Assembly (NCBI GenBank): GCA_026874595.1
Contig: CM049316.1
Location: 65,147,176-65,211,175 of the forward strand
DNA length: 64,000 bases
Direction of reading: 5' to 3'
Origin: Sipunculus nudus
Taxonomy: Eukaryota; Annelida; Sipuncula; Golfingiida; Sipunculidae
Of this stretch, positions 23,258-36,065 are shown piece after piece. The notes under the pieces are model-generated. The model searched no databases. It saw only the letters and a list, made by a program, of their open reading frames with translations, and was not told the DNA's origin. How positions within the stretch are numbered: the stretch's first letter is position 1; every line of letters begins with the position of its first letter. A program made the translations under genes and the position numbers.

Positions 23258-23315
23258 AATAATGTACGATAATGTTTATACTTAGAAAAAAGTATAAACA
23301 TTATCGTACATTATT
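23258..23315. repeat. perfect 26-bp-stem hairpin
   Basis: Arms 23258-23283 and 23290-23315 are exact reverse complements around a 6-base spacer (agaaaa). The arm begins aataatgtacgataatg and ends ttatactt. It is AT-rich, with no terminator-like T-run. It may be a short foldback insertion, a small-RNA precursor or a cruciform site. Exact complementarity in such AT-rich DNA suggests recent origin. Confidence 0.9.
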
Positions 23316-23934
23316 ATGATTGTAATTTATCTTATACTTAACAAGCGCTCTTGTATTTACCATATTACCAAAGCAATGGCTGTTATGTGGGATGGCAGTG
23401 GATGTTTCAATGCATGGAAAACATCCCAGAATTGGTTCATCCAGGTTACCTGGATTATTACTATGACAGGTATACACCATTGTTATTACAGCTGAACACT
23501 TATACTCAAACAGCTGGGAAAACGATCATATCACTGTATGTTATGTACATTATAATAACAGCGGTATGTTTGTATTCGGCCTCACATCGCGGCCTCTGGA
23601 AGACAGTGTCTGGAAAATATACATCAGCATATGTTACTATGCTCATATATGTTACAGGGTTTTCATTTAGGGAGACACCCCGGGGACGCTCAGGCTAATA
23701 TTTTGGAGATTTAAATGGGAATTCGGGGTGGCATGAATTAAGGGCAAGGGATCTGTGTCACATTTAGAAGGGTTATGTAAACCTGATTCAATTCTTAGTA
23801 TTTTAAGTTATTATCGTACCGTTATAGGATTACATATCCTGTCATTATCTGGTTATCTAATTTAGGGTGAAAGGTGGGGGTCAGTTGTCAGGGCAGTTTT
23901 TACATGATTGATTGGTTTCTCTGGGGTATATAGC

Positions 23935-24430
23935 AGCGATGAAGTCGAGTCCGCACCATCCGGGTCCGAGCGTAAGTCCAAATCCGGGCCACTCGAGTCC
24001 AAGTCCAAGTACGAGAGATTCGAGTCCACTTTTTTAAGTCCGAGTCATTTGGAACCCTAGTCCAAGTTCGAGTACGAGTCCAGTACAGTATCCTTATAGA
24101 GCAAATCGAAATGGAAATTTCAAATTACCATGTACATATTTCAGTGAGTTCACATATACTTTTATTATAATGGTTAATTACATTTAAAGCTCCCAATGCT
24201 AATCAAAGCTTGGTATATATAGTGCTATTATTTGTAATTATTCTGTTAGTAGTTCGCACATGTGGATAAGTCTTTATAATATGTGACAGTTTTTTTTTCT
24301 TCTACTGGATTCGAGATGCACTCGGTCTGATTTCTCGAGTCCTTACCTGCGAGTCTGAGAATAAGACCGTGTTCAGGGCTCTCGAGTCAAAGTCCGAGCC
24401 CCTAAAAAAAAGAACTCTGATTTTATGTTT
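23935..24430 (+). repeat. interspersed repeat family D, bounded by GAGTCC-rich segments
   Basis: The left end is a run of imperfect gagtccgag/aagtccaag words. The middle carries 'catttaaagctcccaatgct' and 'tagtagttcgca'. The right end has 'ggattcgagatgcactcggt' then 'ctgatttctcgag' and more gagtc words. The same order is seen at 62845-63260, and the ends also at 37565-37960. Confidence 0.7.
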
Positions 24431-26931
24431 TTACTTGTGTCTATTTGTTTGTCTGTTAACTCGATGACGGATAATGTTATATTTAAATATATTCTGCCAA
24501 ACTTTGAGCACCAATATACTTAGAACAGGTTAATATTCAAAACAAGATAAACAGCTGCCATATAGCATAAATGCAAATTCAGAGTAAAAAATGGCAATTA
24601 TTGTACACAATTAAAACCATTAATCGTTTCTGTGGATTGAAGGAATCAATAAGTCCAGTTTCTTAAATACCTCGTATCAAATTCAGAAAAAATATCCCGG
24701 AAATATCTCTCTTTCCATCAACAACTTGTTTCAAATGGAAGAATGCGTTAATGAATTTTAATGTAAACATAAGCCATTTTTTCATGTTTTGAAAAAAACT
24801 TTCATGTTATAATTTTCATTAGCCGATATTTAGTTTCTTGAAATAGAGACTACCTTATCACCATTATCGCCATTATCACCATTATTGCATCCAATGACTC
24901 AAAGTCATTAACTCGTGTTATAATAAAAAAAAACACAAATGCCACCTGGTCTCGCATGGTGCCATTTAGGAAAGTGTCTAGGAATTCGCATAGATAACTC
25001 TTTGAAGTGTTTAGGGTCACCAGGTGGTTACAAACTGGCCATCAGTGGTTTTACGATAACAAAAAGCTTTCCTCTGGAACTGATCGAAAACAGATCCACG
25101 TTACCATTCACAACAGTGGTTAACCTCTCCAAAAACATGTGCGTTAAAAGTGTTTTTTTTTTATTTAGCCGCTGCAGAATTTTCACCAACTATTACAGTA
25201 CACAGGACTGTCAGTGATAATACTAAATTTTCATCCGGTTAGATCAGACCCGGGACTAGCGACAGCCTGTCACCCCAAACGTCGATTTTGGATGAACTGA
25301 AGGCCCGTCAGTTTATTTCCGAAAGGCCTGAGTGTCATGTTGTCATGGCTACCCCGGGACTAGGATGAAATATATGGTAACTTCCTATCGTGCTCCTACA
25401 AATGCCAAAGATGGCATTTCAAACTCTGTTTTAATAAATTTGAACGAAGTAAGTTACAATTATCTAATACGTTTGGCATTCGTCATTTGCAAGTTAATTT
25501 GAATCAGAAGCATTACGGAACTCCGATTATTATCATACACAAGGTCAATTCCTGCTCTGTTTTTCTGTATACAACATTGTCGCCAAGATAATATGACACA
25601 AGATTTTGGGACGACTATTATCTGTTAGTCTATAACATGTTTGTTACAATACTAACGCTTTTGATATAATGACAAATGTCCACCAGAAGTTCAATAATCT
25701 CTGCGTTTCTTCAACGTTCTGAAGCAGCATGGCTGTTGAGAATTTAAAGAGGAGTAAATGTGAATATTTTCTGGTCGAGTGTTTGCCCTGACCATGTATT
25801 ATATTAGCCACAACTGATTGATTAAATCTGAATTTCTACCGAATATAGCATCTGCCTCGGTAAATTGGTCAAACTGAACATAAGAAACAAATACGAAATA
25901 CACATTAAATCAAATTAAAATACATAATTTGAAGCTTAAAATCCTGTGTTAACTCCTTCATTAAAGACCCCCATTCATGTTTTCCTATTGTGGATCTATT
26001 TCTGTTTCTTTTAAGTTAACTTACAAATATAGCAAGCCAAACGTATTAAATGTCAAATCTACAGGACTAAGCACCCAAAGTTCAAACGCATCAACTTAAA
26101 ACACAAAAAACACATAAAATGACAAGCAGACACAATAGTATTTCAAAGGACTGTAAGGTACAATATTTGAAGTGCCACGGTTACATAAACCTTCATCCCT
26201 CAAGTAGCTGAAGTATTCAAATGTTAACATCTTGCGGACAGGAGCGATTTTTTAAATGGGAGTATTTCTGCTACACCGCTATGGGAGGTCATGTGACAAT
26301 TATTACGTAAACACAGGCTTTAGTATGTGCTTCACTCGTACGGTTGTCATAGCTACCCACTTCAATGAAGTAAAACGCCCTTTTAAGTCTTAGAGTACGT
26401 TTAGGGTTACAGATTAGACATGGCAAGAAAGCCATTATGATGAGAGCGAAAAAAAATTAGACCCGTTCGCGGAAAATAAATAACAATTATAAAAAATGTT
26501 CAAAACGAAGACGAAGCATATTTATCTTGAGTAGCGATGAAAGTCTAACAGTATAAAAAGATTTTTACAGTTCGAGACCACAGGCTTTGCGACATAATGT
26601 TGATAAATAAAGTCACAGTAAAGGCGAATTAGATTAACTCCGTCTGTTGTCTGTGTTTCAGAGCGCGTGTATTTGAAAAGAAAGCTGACATGTTCCGTCT
26701 GGATGAAAGTCCGGATTCCGTTTCATGCTTTACATTTTACTTTTATATTTTTATCTTTGCAAAGGAACTTGTTTTCGCCTCGTCTTCTGTTTGTTCGTGT
26801 CGTGTTTTTCCTATTAGGTTTTCCATGAATTTATAAATTATAGAGGGGGAACAGATCGTCTTCTGGTAACAATCCGCCTCCCTCTGTACAATCAACATTT
26901 AACTTTACCTTAAAAGGCTCTCTAACCCTAT

Positions 26932-26951
26932 GGGGGGGGGGGGGGGGGGGG
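26932..26951. repeat. poly-G tract, 20 bases
   Basis: The longest homopolymeric G run in the window, ending 13 bases before the tandem duplication at 26965. Confidence 0.95.
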
Positions 26952-26964
26952 CGGTCGTCGGACT

Positions 26965-27299
26965 ACTTTTGCCGTCTCGGTTAACCGGCATCGCAGATTC
27001 GCCTATAGTTAACAACACTGTTGTGTATGATTGCGCCAACATGAGCTGACTGTCGCTTGAGTGGTTGTACGATTTCTTTTGCATGAACCTTTGTTTCCCC
27101 AACAGATTAATCCATAAATGGTTATTTTGTAACTTTTGCCGTCTCGGTTAACCGGCATCGCAGATTCGCCTATAGTTAACAACACTGTTGTGTATGATTG
27201 CGCCAACATGAGCTGACTGTCGCTTGAGTGGTTGTACGATTTCTTTTGCATGAACCTTTGTTTCCCCAACAGATTAATCCATAAATGGTTATTTTTGTA
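26965..27299. repeat. tandem duplication, unit 167 bp, two near-identical copies
   Basis: Copy 1 is 26965-27131 and copy 2 is 27132-27299. The only difference I see is one extra T near the end of copy 2. Both begin acttttgccgtctcggttaa. Near-identity implies a recent event or an assembly artefact. The open frames 26905-27380 on the minus strand are produced by the repeated unit. Confidence 0.95.
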
Positions 27300-27682
27300 A
27301 CTTAAACTTTCACCAGAAGAGCTTAATGAAATGAACTGTAAGATCAACAACAAATCCGAATATCGCACATTATTAGGCACGTGTTTTGGTTTATATTTTT
27401 AATTGTTATATCAAGACATGTAACCTGAGACAAAAAGAATTTATCACACTATTTTATCTCATAGATGATTTTACATATACAAATAAACATAGCAAAATCG
27501 TAAAGGAATTCAAAATAACGTAAGTTCTATTTGGGTACTTTTTTGGTACGAAGAGCGTGCTTTGGTGTAGGCCTACATCCGGCGCTTAACTCTAGAGCCC
27601 CTACGTCGCGTTCGTGAGGATATTCCTGAATAGCCGTGACGTCATGAATGAATCCACCTTCATTCTAGCCATGAACACAAGA

Positions 27683-27965
27683 CTCAGCAGCTATTTATAT
27701 TGGACTGGAGAGCCCTGAGTCGTGACACAAGGAATACAGGCAAAAGGCATTGAATCCTGTTTCATCGATACCATGGTAAACAGCCGATAATCTTATCATT
27801 AGTGTACGACTGATGAATTAACACAAAATTTAAATACAAGTGAACTCGTATGGTAATGTTATAATCTATCTATATTGTAACGATTCACTTCATTTATCGC
27901 GTTTCGTTCAGTAACCCCTGCAAGCCAGGATGGTATTCATGCGGTCAAAAATTCATCAAACCGGT
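27683..27965 (-). repeat. interspersed repeat family C, partial copy
   Basis: Matches the reverse complement of 58690-59000: 'tatattggactgg', 'cgactgatgaattaacacaa' and 'ttcatgcggtcaaaaat' appear in the expected order. It is shorter than the neighbouring copy at 28690. Confidence 0.65.
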
Positions 27966-28689
27966 CTTTCGGGGACTGTAATTAACCATCCACCCTACGG
28001 TAGTTTATCCCCATTGTCACCCTGGGCCAGCCAAGCTTGACTTAAACGCTTCAGTAGTCAACGCAGTCACCTGCGAAGCATTACCGCCAATTATCACCCA
28101 ATGCTATGGGTGAAAATCTAACAGGCTTGATGACAGGTTCAAATCCATCGCATCGGTCCAGAAACCAGACGCACAAACCACTTAGCCGTGAAATCACGAC
28201 TCAGTAGATCACGTGGTCCTATTTGTTTACATAACCTGGGGTCAACAAGCCCTGAACCTGAAGGAGAGTAGTGAATGGTCTGGCTTTCTCTGGTTGCCTC
28301 TAGCCATTATGTGGTGGAGCATTAAAAACACCCCATTGTATGATTTTTAAGTATGTTAAGCATAATCTCCAATACAATTGACAGTATTAGTCATTTTTTT
28401 TAATTCTGTGGCCAATCAAAGGGATGTTGTCCAAATGCTTGTTTGGGACTGCTTGGTGGGGTATTTTGGACTTCAGTGCATTCGGGCCAGGATGGCTAAA
28501 AAAGGAGATACACAAGCCCTCTTTTTCATGTCTAGTTTGACTGAAGAAACAACAAATTCTCAGGTAAAAAAAAGTTTAATATCAGAATTTATTTTGAAAA
28601 TTATTTAAAAGAGGCCCAAACCTCACGTTTTTTATATAGATGCTATATAGGGAAAATAAATAAGGCCACGTGTCCAGTAAGCACTTATA

Positions 28690-29190
28690 TATTGGGCTGG
28701 TAAGCCTAACTTGGGTCAAGAAACAAGCCATATCGAGGAATGCATCGCGTGGTCTTCCATCAGGTTGCATTCATGTCGTGGTAAAAGCCATAATCTTAAC
28801 GTTAGGCTACGAATGATGAATTAACACAAAAGAATGAACTCGCATCCCAAAATGAAACTCCATCTCTGTACGGTAACGAGTCATTTCCTGTATTGCGTAG
28901 AAGTTGGCTGCGTGTATAAAGCCATACCTGTATTCATACGGTCAAAAAATCAACATACATTGGGGGGGGGGGGGGGTACCAAAATGCTGTGGTAAAACGG
29001 ACTTTTTTCTCTCATGTAAGGTGTTGTTAGAAGCATACTAAAAATCTGAGGATTGGTCTGGCTTATGTCAAGTGACAGTTTACTTGTAGGCTATGAGGCG
29101 CTGTCAGAAATGACGAACATATTTACATTCTCATAGAACCATAAAGCGCTTTCCTCGCTAGAGGGAGAAACGGCATTCTGACAGCCTGTA
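28690..29190 (-). repeat. interspersed repeat family C, near full copy interrupted by poly-G
   Basis: The reverse complement carries 'cttaccagcccaatatataa', 'ggaagaccacgcgatgcatt', 'tgtgttaattcatcattcgt' and, at its other end, 'ggttctatgagaatg' and 'ttcgtcatttctgac'. These match 58470-59010 throughout. A 15-base poly-G (28962-28976) sits inside the copy and not in the others. Confidence 0.75.
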
Positions 29191-30079
29191 CGCTGGTCGT
29201 AGACTCTCTAATGACAGAGTTCCGAAATGGCGCTGCTCACCACTCGACTAATGGACTATTTTATTCAAACATAGTCAAATTGGATCGGAAAATCCGACCA
29301 GTGGTTTAGCAGAATGAGTACTGCAGGAGTGTAGTTGCAGAGTATTAAGATAACATGCTTCGTATAACGTGTTGTTTGATTATAATCACGTATTACTAAT
29401 TCAGAAGAATAAAAGAGTGATTTCTGTAAGATGTTTGGTAAATTACGATTATAAACGGTATAGTTGTTGTGCAGCATTTAACACATCTCACACGAGAAAA
29501 ACGACAAAACTTTAACATGATCTTTGTATATAACAGGCTTGGTGCCTGCACGGTATTCAACACGGGACATTATTCTTCTTCAAGTACCGCCATACAGCTG
29601 TTAATGTGCGAAACAGATGTGTCATTATGGACGACATGCTTTTTCTAAGCCATTTATGTCATATGAGTTCATTATCCTAGACATTATGAAGAAAAGAGAA
29701 GCATTTGTTTGCTATAAAATGGTAATAATGTTGTAATTATGTTGTTTAGTCTTCAAAATCAAACGAAATTCTCACGTTAGGCTGCCTTAGGAAACTATCT
29801 GTACAAAAAAATTACCTCACAGTTTTTTTCATATAAAGATCTTTGTGAAAGTTGGCACTGTTTGGCATTTCAAATAACAAATATTATTGTTAAGATGAAC
29901 TATGATGTAGATGCCCATTGTCATGACATTAATCATGATGTTAATGATGACAACCATTGAAAAAAATATCATGATTGTGACGATAATTATGGCAATGATG
30001 ATTTGAATAATTTGAAGATTCGTTAGTTTTAGCATATGGAGTATGTGTCATTGTGGTGAAGGTATATGAAAATTTGCAG

Positions 30080-30475
30080 CAACATGTTTATTATCTCACG
30101 CTGTTAGTAAATTTTTACTGAATACAAAAGTTGCCCAGCCAAACCATCCTGGCAGCCGGACTTAGTGTCTCAAATCTAACTATTTTATACGTTGATATGC
30201 TCCTGTGTGTTAGTAAATACAGCTCACGTGTGTGTCTGTTTACCATAACAAGACTGTGTGACCAGAGGTGCGATCCTTCGCATGCGCGACAAATCCCCAA
30301 AAGGAGAAGAGAAGAAAAACTGTTCGGAAGCTTGGATTTTTTTATTTATGAAGCTGCGCGGTAGCAGTTGCTACAAGGTGGCATGACCACAAAGTGTATG
30401 TTTTGCGCCTCTGAGCGCGCCCGGTGCAAGTTTATTTCCACTAGTGCATGGGAATGTTGTATATTCAAATTCCTT
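30080..30475 (+). repeat. interspersed repeat family I, copy 1
   Basis: Aligns with 31885-32255: 'tatctcacgct', 'accatcctggca', 'cacgtgtgtgtctgtttacc', 'agctgcgcggta' and 'ggtgcaagtttatttccact' recur in order. The 60-77-codon open frames on both strands lie within it. Confidence 0.65.
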
Positions 30476-30595
30476 GAATGTGAATAGGCCCCTCATATGT
30501 TTATATGAAGGGCATGATAGAGAACACTTTAAGTGCTTGATTTTCGGAAATATTTCGGAAACGCCACACAATAAGACATTGTACTTCTTAGGATT

Positions 30596-30870
30596 GTGAG
30601 GATGATTATTATGATGAAAATGGATATTATTATAATAATGGTTGAAGCGGTATTGAGCTTGGTGGAGAGTATGTTGATGGTGATGATGATTATTATTACG
30701 ATGGCAACGTTCACTGCGATGTTGAAACTTATGATGAAAATAGTAGTGGTGTTGGTTAAGGTGATGTTGATGGTGGTTGTGGGGCTGATGATGTGATTAT
30801 GGTGATGGTAATGGTTGTGATGATGGCGGTAATGATGATGACGATGATGATGATAATGATAATAGTCACT
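30596..30870. repeat. degenerate GAT/ATG trinucleotide-rich tract
   Basis: Imperfect gatgat, atgatt and gttgatggt words continue for over 250 bp, with a smaller similar stretch at 29890-30010. The Ile/Met-rich open frames on both strands are artefacts of this composition. Confidence 0.8.
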
Positions 30871-31884
30871 GTTATTCCAAGGGGATTATTATACCTTCGG
30901 AATACCATCAATTCATTTCCGTAATGAAAAGTTATGATTTGATATATAAATATGCGTATTTGTGCTCGTATGTGCTTATATAAAAGGTATATGCTGTATA
31001 AAACAAAAGATGACAGTAGCTTTACCTTGTTCCATCCCTTTGCTTCCTGAGTCACATAACGGCTGGCTGCCCGTTCCGCCTCTCACCATACAGATTCCCA
31101 TGGAATTCTCCACTCCCGACTTCATATACCTACAATACAGTGCATCCAAACAGGTGCGTCAATATTTGTACGGTAACATCATGGACCCCTGGAAATAAGG
31201 ACCTACATGGCGACATCTAACGTTACTACAGTCTTGAGTTTCTGTATAAACATATGAATACATACACTTGTAAGGAAACCCGCAAGGTCCCATATCCCGC
31301 AGCTAACAACAAAACAACTGGTCCAAAGCATCTCAGTCCTGAGAGGACACAGTACCTAGATTTAACTGTGGAATATAGTATACAGTGTGTCAGTCCTTAT
31401 CTGGAGTACTCAGTTTTAATGGGTACTTGTAGGTATTATTATAGCTTGCACAGAACCAGAGTGCCTATTGTCAGTTTTTTATCTGTTCTCATTGATGCAG
31501 TCAGTCATTGGGTATTACAATGACTTGTTATTATAAGGGACCGTTTTATTACATATTTAGTATATGAGATTATATACATGCGTATAAGCGCTGATGTTAT
31601 CATATGTACCTTTTATCATAAACAAGAATTGGATTGCGAGAAGAAAATGAATTAGAGAGAGTGAAAGAAAAAGGAATCGGACTCCGTATTGGTCGGCCAT
31701 CGCAATCTTTGATGAAGAATTTGGATAAATCTTGAACGTAATACAAAGATTCACTCTAATTTCTTATCAACATCTTGTGATCCTTTTTAAAAGAGGAAAT
31801 GCCTGTCAGGCTTTAGGAAGCGGTGAAATGTATTCTTTAAACTACAAATGATCGTATTAAATTTCGACATTAAAAGATGCATAA

Positions 31885-32255
31885 TAATTTGCAATGACAT
31901 GTGCATTATATCACGCTATTATCATTTCATAATATACCCTGGCAAAACCACCCTGGCACACTGATTTATACTTACTTTTATTTCCAACTATGCGGTGAAT
32001 AAACAGTCTACGTGTGTATGTTTACCAAAACAACACCCACACAAAGAGAGGAAACATAGAAATGGGAAACCAGAAAAAAAACACCAATTTATAGCTTGAA
32101 AAATATTGATTTCTAGTTGCGCGGTACCGTCACCAGGGGCGTGCGCGCTTTTTTTGTGTTTTGCCAAACTGATCGCGCAAGGTGCAAGCACACTTCCACT
32201 CGTGTACAATAGTAAGCAAACGCTTCTAGAATGAAATATTGGCAGATACCATAAT
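31885..32255 (+). repeat. interspersed repeat family I, copy 2
   Basis: Same orientation as 30080-30475 and about 1.8 kb downstream: 'tatatcacgctat', 'ccaccctggcac', 'cgtgtgtatgtttaccaaaa', 'gttgcgcggtacc', 'aaggtgcaagcacacttcca'. Shared order but much divergence implies old copies. Confidence 0.65.
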
Positions 32256-32259
32256 AATT

Positions 32260-35145
32260 TAAAGAGAAAACGCTATGTTTCCTGTATATTTAAAATGACT
32301 GGTATGTGTATATGGGTCAATTTAATATACAGGATTGCGAAATGCCTACCTGTCGGGTGAATGTAAAAACATGTATATTACTAGTATTTTACTTCATGCC
32401 GGGCTTAATAGCTACTGTGTCATTTTGCCTTATCAATTGACGTAATCAATTAACGGATTTGTAACGGTACCTGTAAAAACTACAATGCAAAAAATAAAGT
32501 TTCGAATAATGATTTTTCACTTACTAGAACTGCAAAACTCTCAAACTGCAAACAGTCGCGGGCAAACAACCTTAAACATGCATCTGCTATATATCCTTTT
32601 CATAAGACGGTTATGAATCGCCATTTTGCCTTGGTACGTAATAATCACTCTGCCGTCCAGCAGGTCTTATTTAAAATGCTTGAACTGTTACAATTTTCGT
32701 AAAAAAATGACACTAGATAAGATAAGGACCCTAACTTATCGGGTTCACAGAAATATTTACTCAGTGAGTACGTTCTCCTTTAAGGCATTATATCCGTGAT
32801 TCTTCTGGTCTCGTGGCCGTAATATTAGCTGTATCAATGTGTATCGAAGTAAGGCTCTTGTTACACTGGTACAAGTAATATGATTATCAAAATGGATGAA
32901 AGTACTCACTGGAAGGTAACCATGGAAACCGAAATACATTTATGAGAACTATATGGCTTTCAGGTATTAAAACTGATTTTTGTCATCATATTAAAATATT
33001 TTGATGCGTTTTGCTTGGTTGGAAAGATCAATCCCTTGATCACTTGCAATTGTAATTTAAAACCACTTTAACACGCAGATGTACGGAGAAGAAGAAAATT
33101 GACACTAAAGGGCACTCAAAGAGCACATATCATCTACATTTGACGGTACATATTTCTACTTATTTTCAAAATTTTACTTTCGAAAGCTAACAAGGGTACA
33201 AAATACATGTAAGGTATCTCAGTTTAATGAGACCCTGTCTTCAGGTCTGTTTCTAATGCATACACTATACATAATTTTAAAATTGCGAATATAAAAATAA
33301 ATATTTATTTTACGTGAGTACATGTAATTAGGTATCGGGGTTATAGTGTGTTTTATATACTAGTGGTCTACCCATAATATCGACATGCGACATGTGCCAT
33401 CCAGGTATTAATGCGCACGCAAAATGGGAACCTCCATGAGCTCTTTCGAGAAACTGTGAAAAATGAACATGTTGAGAATGCGACAAGAAAGTGCTCCGAG
33501 GGTAGTCTGAAGGCGGGAGAGAATATGGTGTCAAGCCTACGTGTATCGGCAATATTGAAAGCGGAATAACGTTTTTTTTTAAAACACGCCCAAATCCTTA
33601 ATCTTTATATGATGTGCACTGTACGCTAGCATCTGTTCAGCATATAAAATCAGTCGATCAGTTGATAAAAGATGTACAAGTATCGTGAATGGTTCTTTGA
33701 GTAAAATGCACCGGAACATTTTGCATTTGACCTCCACTGTTTGCGTCATCACTCTGTTTTCAATTAAATCATGATGATCTAAATTTAACCACAATAACTC
33801 CTCCTCCTCTGTGTGTATAACATCACATGTAAAAAAGAATGATGTCATGACAGCGACGTGCTATAATTATACTTGACAGTTTTATTAATTAAGTCAGTCT
33901 CAGGAATAGCGAAACGTGTCTGTCTCCCTGCCATATGAGGTCACGAACTTGGTTAGTTTTATAGCCACACAAACATGCATGGACGAATTCCTACATCTTA
34001 AGCTGGGTATTTTGTGGTTTAGATAGAGGTTGTTTATTTCTATAGATACTGTAAGCTGACATAAAGCTGACATCCGTATTTAATATATGTTGACCACATT
34101 GGCCCATCGGAATAAGATGATCTCATGTATAACAGTAGTTAATAAAAACAAAACTCAACAGTTGAACAGATGGTGTAGGCGTTTGTAACAATCAACAGTC
34201 TACGAAGTTTCTTTGAAATCGGATCTGTAGATTTTGCGTAAATCTTGCTTACAGACAAATCAGCCAAACAACCAACCAACCGACCGACCCACCCACCATA
34301 CAACCAACAAACATACAAACATCGATGAAAACACAACCTCCTTCGCGGAAGTAGTGACATAACATACACAATTATTTCCCTTTAAAACCGTCAGTTAAGC
34401 AGATTAACTGTATAATAAAACGATCTTATTTCACATTTACATAGGTGTTTAAGCACATTCAGTAATATAAAATTTATCCTTATATAAGTTGTATTGTTGT
34501 TGTCATATGCACATTCATCTCCAAAACCTTTAAAACGTATACAAATGTATATTGTTATGGCTGCCCGACATGATTGATAGATGTATTGTGGTGGAGGTGT
34601 CGCCCCTTGTGGTATTTGTGTGTTGCCTAATTCACAAAAAAACTGCACACAATAATCGTGTTTTGAATTACCGACTTCAGCATTACCCGTGCATCATTTA
34701 CCTTTGGCCTACTTCACTCGGTAAACTGTCACTGTGTTCTCAAGCTAAAAATGACACTTTGTGCTGTATGTGTGGTAATCATTTAAATGTCCCGTTCTCA
34801 TATGTATCCGACTGACATGGCATTTTGAAGTAAACGGTACAATACCGAATATGTCATACGTTATATATGATAATCTTATATATTGACGCTTGTTTTTTTT
34901 TGTTAATTTGACAAGTTCAGTCTTCAAATGAATGAATACTCAATATATATGCTGATGTAGATGACTGACTAGATGAATTTATAAACCATGAACGTTACTC
35001 ACATGGTTATACCAAGCTTATTCTCTTATTATATAAGTTGAACTTTTATATACTTTGCACTGTATATACATTTAAACCGCCTCGTTGAAGTCACTTGAAA
35101 CGATAATTAACTCCTATAATATACAATCCATCTCAAATTCATACT
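32260..35145. other. AT-rich region, no gene recognised apart from repeat E
   Basis: Holds family E at 33355-33580 and a CAAC/CCGA low-complexity stretch at 34262-34320. Short open frames are present on both strands, but none has splice signals or recognisable motifs. Confidence 0.35.
33355..33580 (+). repeat. interspersed repeat family E, copy 2
   Basis: Begins 'tagtggtctacccataatat' and continues 'cgcaaaatgggaacctcc', 'tttcgagaaact', aligning with 17597-17800. The minus-strand open frame here is repeat sequence. Confidence 0.65.
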
Positions 35146-35149
35146 AACC

Positions 35150-35480
35150 TAATTTTTGCCTCTGTCGCGAGGGTATGCGTTCATTCCCGTTAGTGTGTGT
35201 GTTTGCATGTGTTTGTTCAAAACATAACTCAATCAGGAACGGAATCTACTGATATTTTGGGCATTTCGGGAAAGGGCCAGTGAAGAATCGATTGATTATG
35301 GTTTGGATCCGGCCAATGAACCGGTTTCAAAAACGCTATCAAGGAATATTCATAAATGTAGAGTCACTCATGCACGAATGAACCTGGGAATATGGGCTGA
35401 ATAAGTCTAGGCAAACATTATTTTGGGGCATCCCACAATAAGGACCCTAACTTGGCGGAGGCTTGCATTCCTTAAAAAGT
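35150..35480 (+). repeat. interspersed repeat family B, copy 2
   Basis: Contains 'tttgcctctgtcgcgagg', 'tgtgtttgttcaaaacataa', 'catgcacgaatgaacctggg', then 'ggcggaggcttgcattcc', aligning with the 7830-8485 element. Confidence 0.7.
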
Positions 35481-35969
35481 AGTTTTCTAGTTACAAACTA
35501 AAGTTCATCATGTCAAATCCTGGTAAAAGCGCTCGGTCTTTAAAATAACGCGGGTTATATAAATGTGTTTCGTGGTCATTTTCAGTCATTTATGTATTCT
35601 GTAAGGTAAAACTATAAGCACACAATGGCAAAGTGTAAGTAATTAAAATGTTTCATTGAACACTTTGAAAAAAAAATCCCTGCATGATAACATTAGTGTT
35701 AAAAGTCAGTATATATATGCGTGGAACGTACCCCTGACCGCACTTGCTTTTGATAAACTGTGACCGGAAACTATTCCTTGGTCGTTCGGTGAATTTGATC
35801 AAATAAATCATATCACACTGAGTATATTTAAATGGACGCGTTGAAGCTACATTTGGCACAAAAGGAGGAAGAAAAAACTAAATCTGTTGGTATGAAAATC
35901 GTCTTAAGTTCTTGAAAGTATAACTATACTTTTTGAACCCTACTTTAAAACACCAAGTTTTAGAAAGAA

Positions 35970-35972
<3 letters not shown>

Positions 35973-36006
<34 letters not shown>

Positions 36007-36065
36007 TTTATTTTTATTATTATTATTATTAATAATATTATTATTATCATTATCATTATCATTTT
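35973..36065. repeat. (ATT)n microsatellite, imperfect
   Basis: About 30 units of att with a few ttttt and atc variants. Confidence 0.95.

Noticed and set aside
24939-25217. 92-codon plus-strand ORF
   Set aside because: Some protein-like character, but no known motif, poly-T interruption, and no exon partner found.
26905-27380. ORFs with a duplicated peptide
   Set aside because: The repeated peptide arises from the 167-bp tandem duplication; not a coding repeat.
28130-28160. B-box-like ggttcaaatcc as a tRNA gene
   Set aside because: No matching A box or acceptor-stem complementarity could be found upstream.
30529-31055. Ile/Met-rich ORFs on both strands
   Set aside because: Produced by the GAT/ATG simple-sequence tract.
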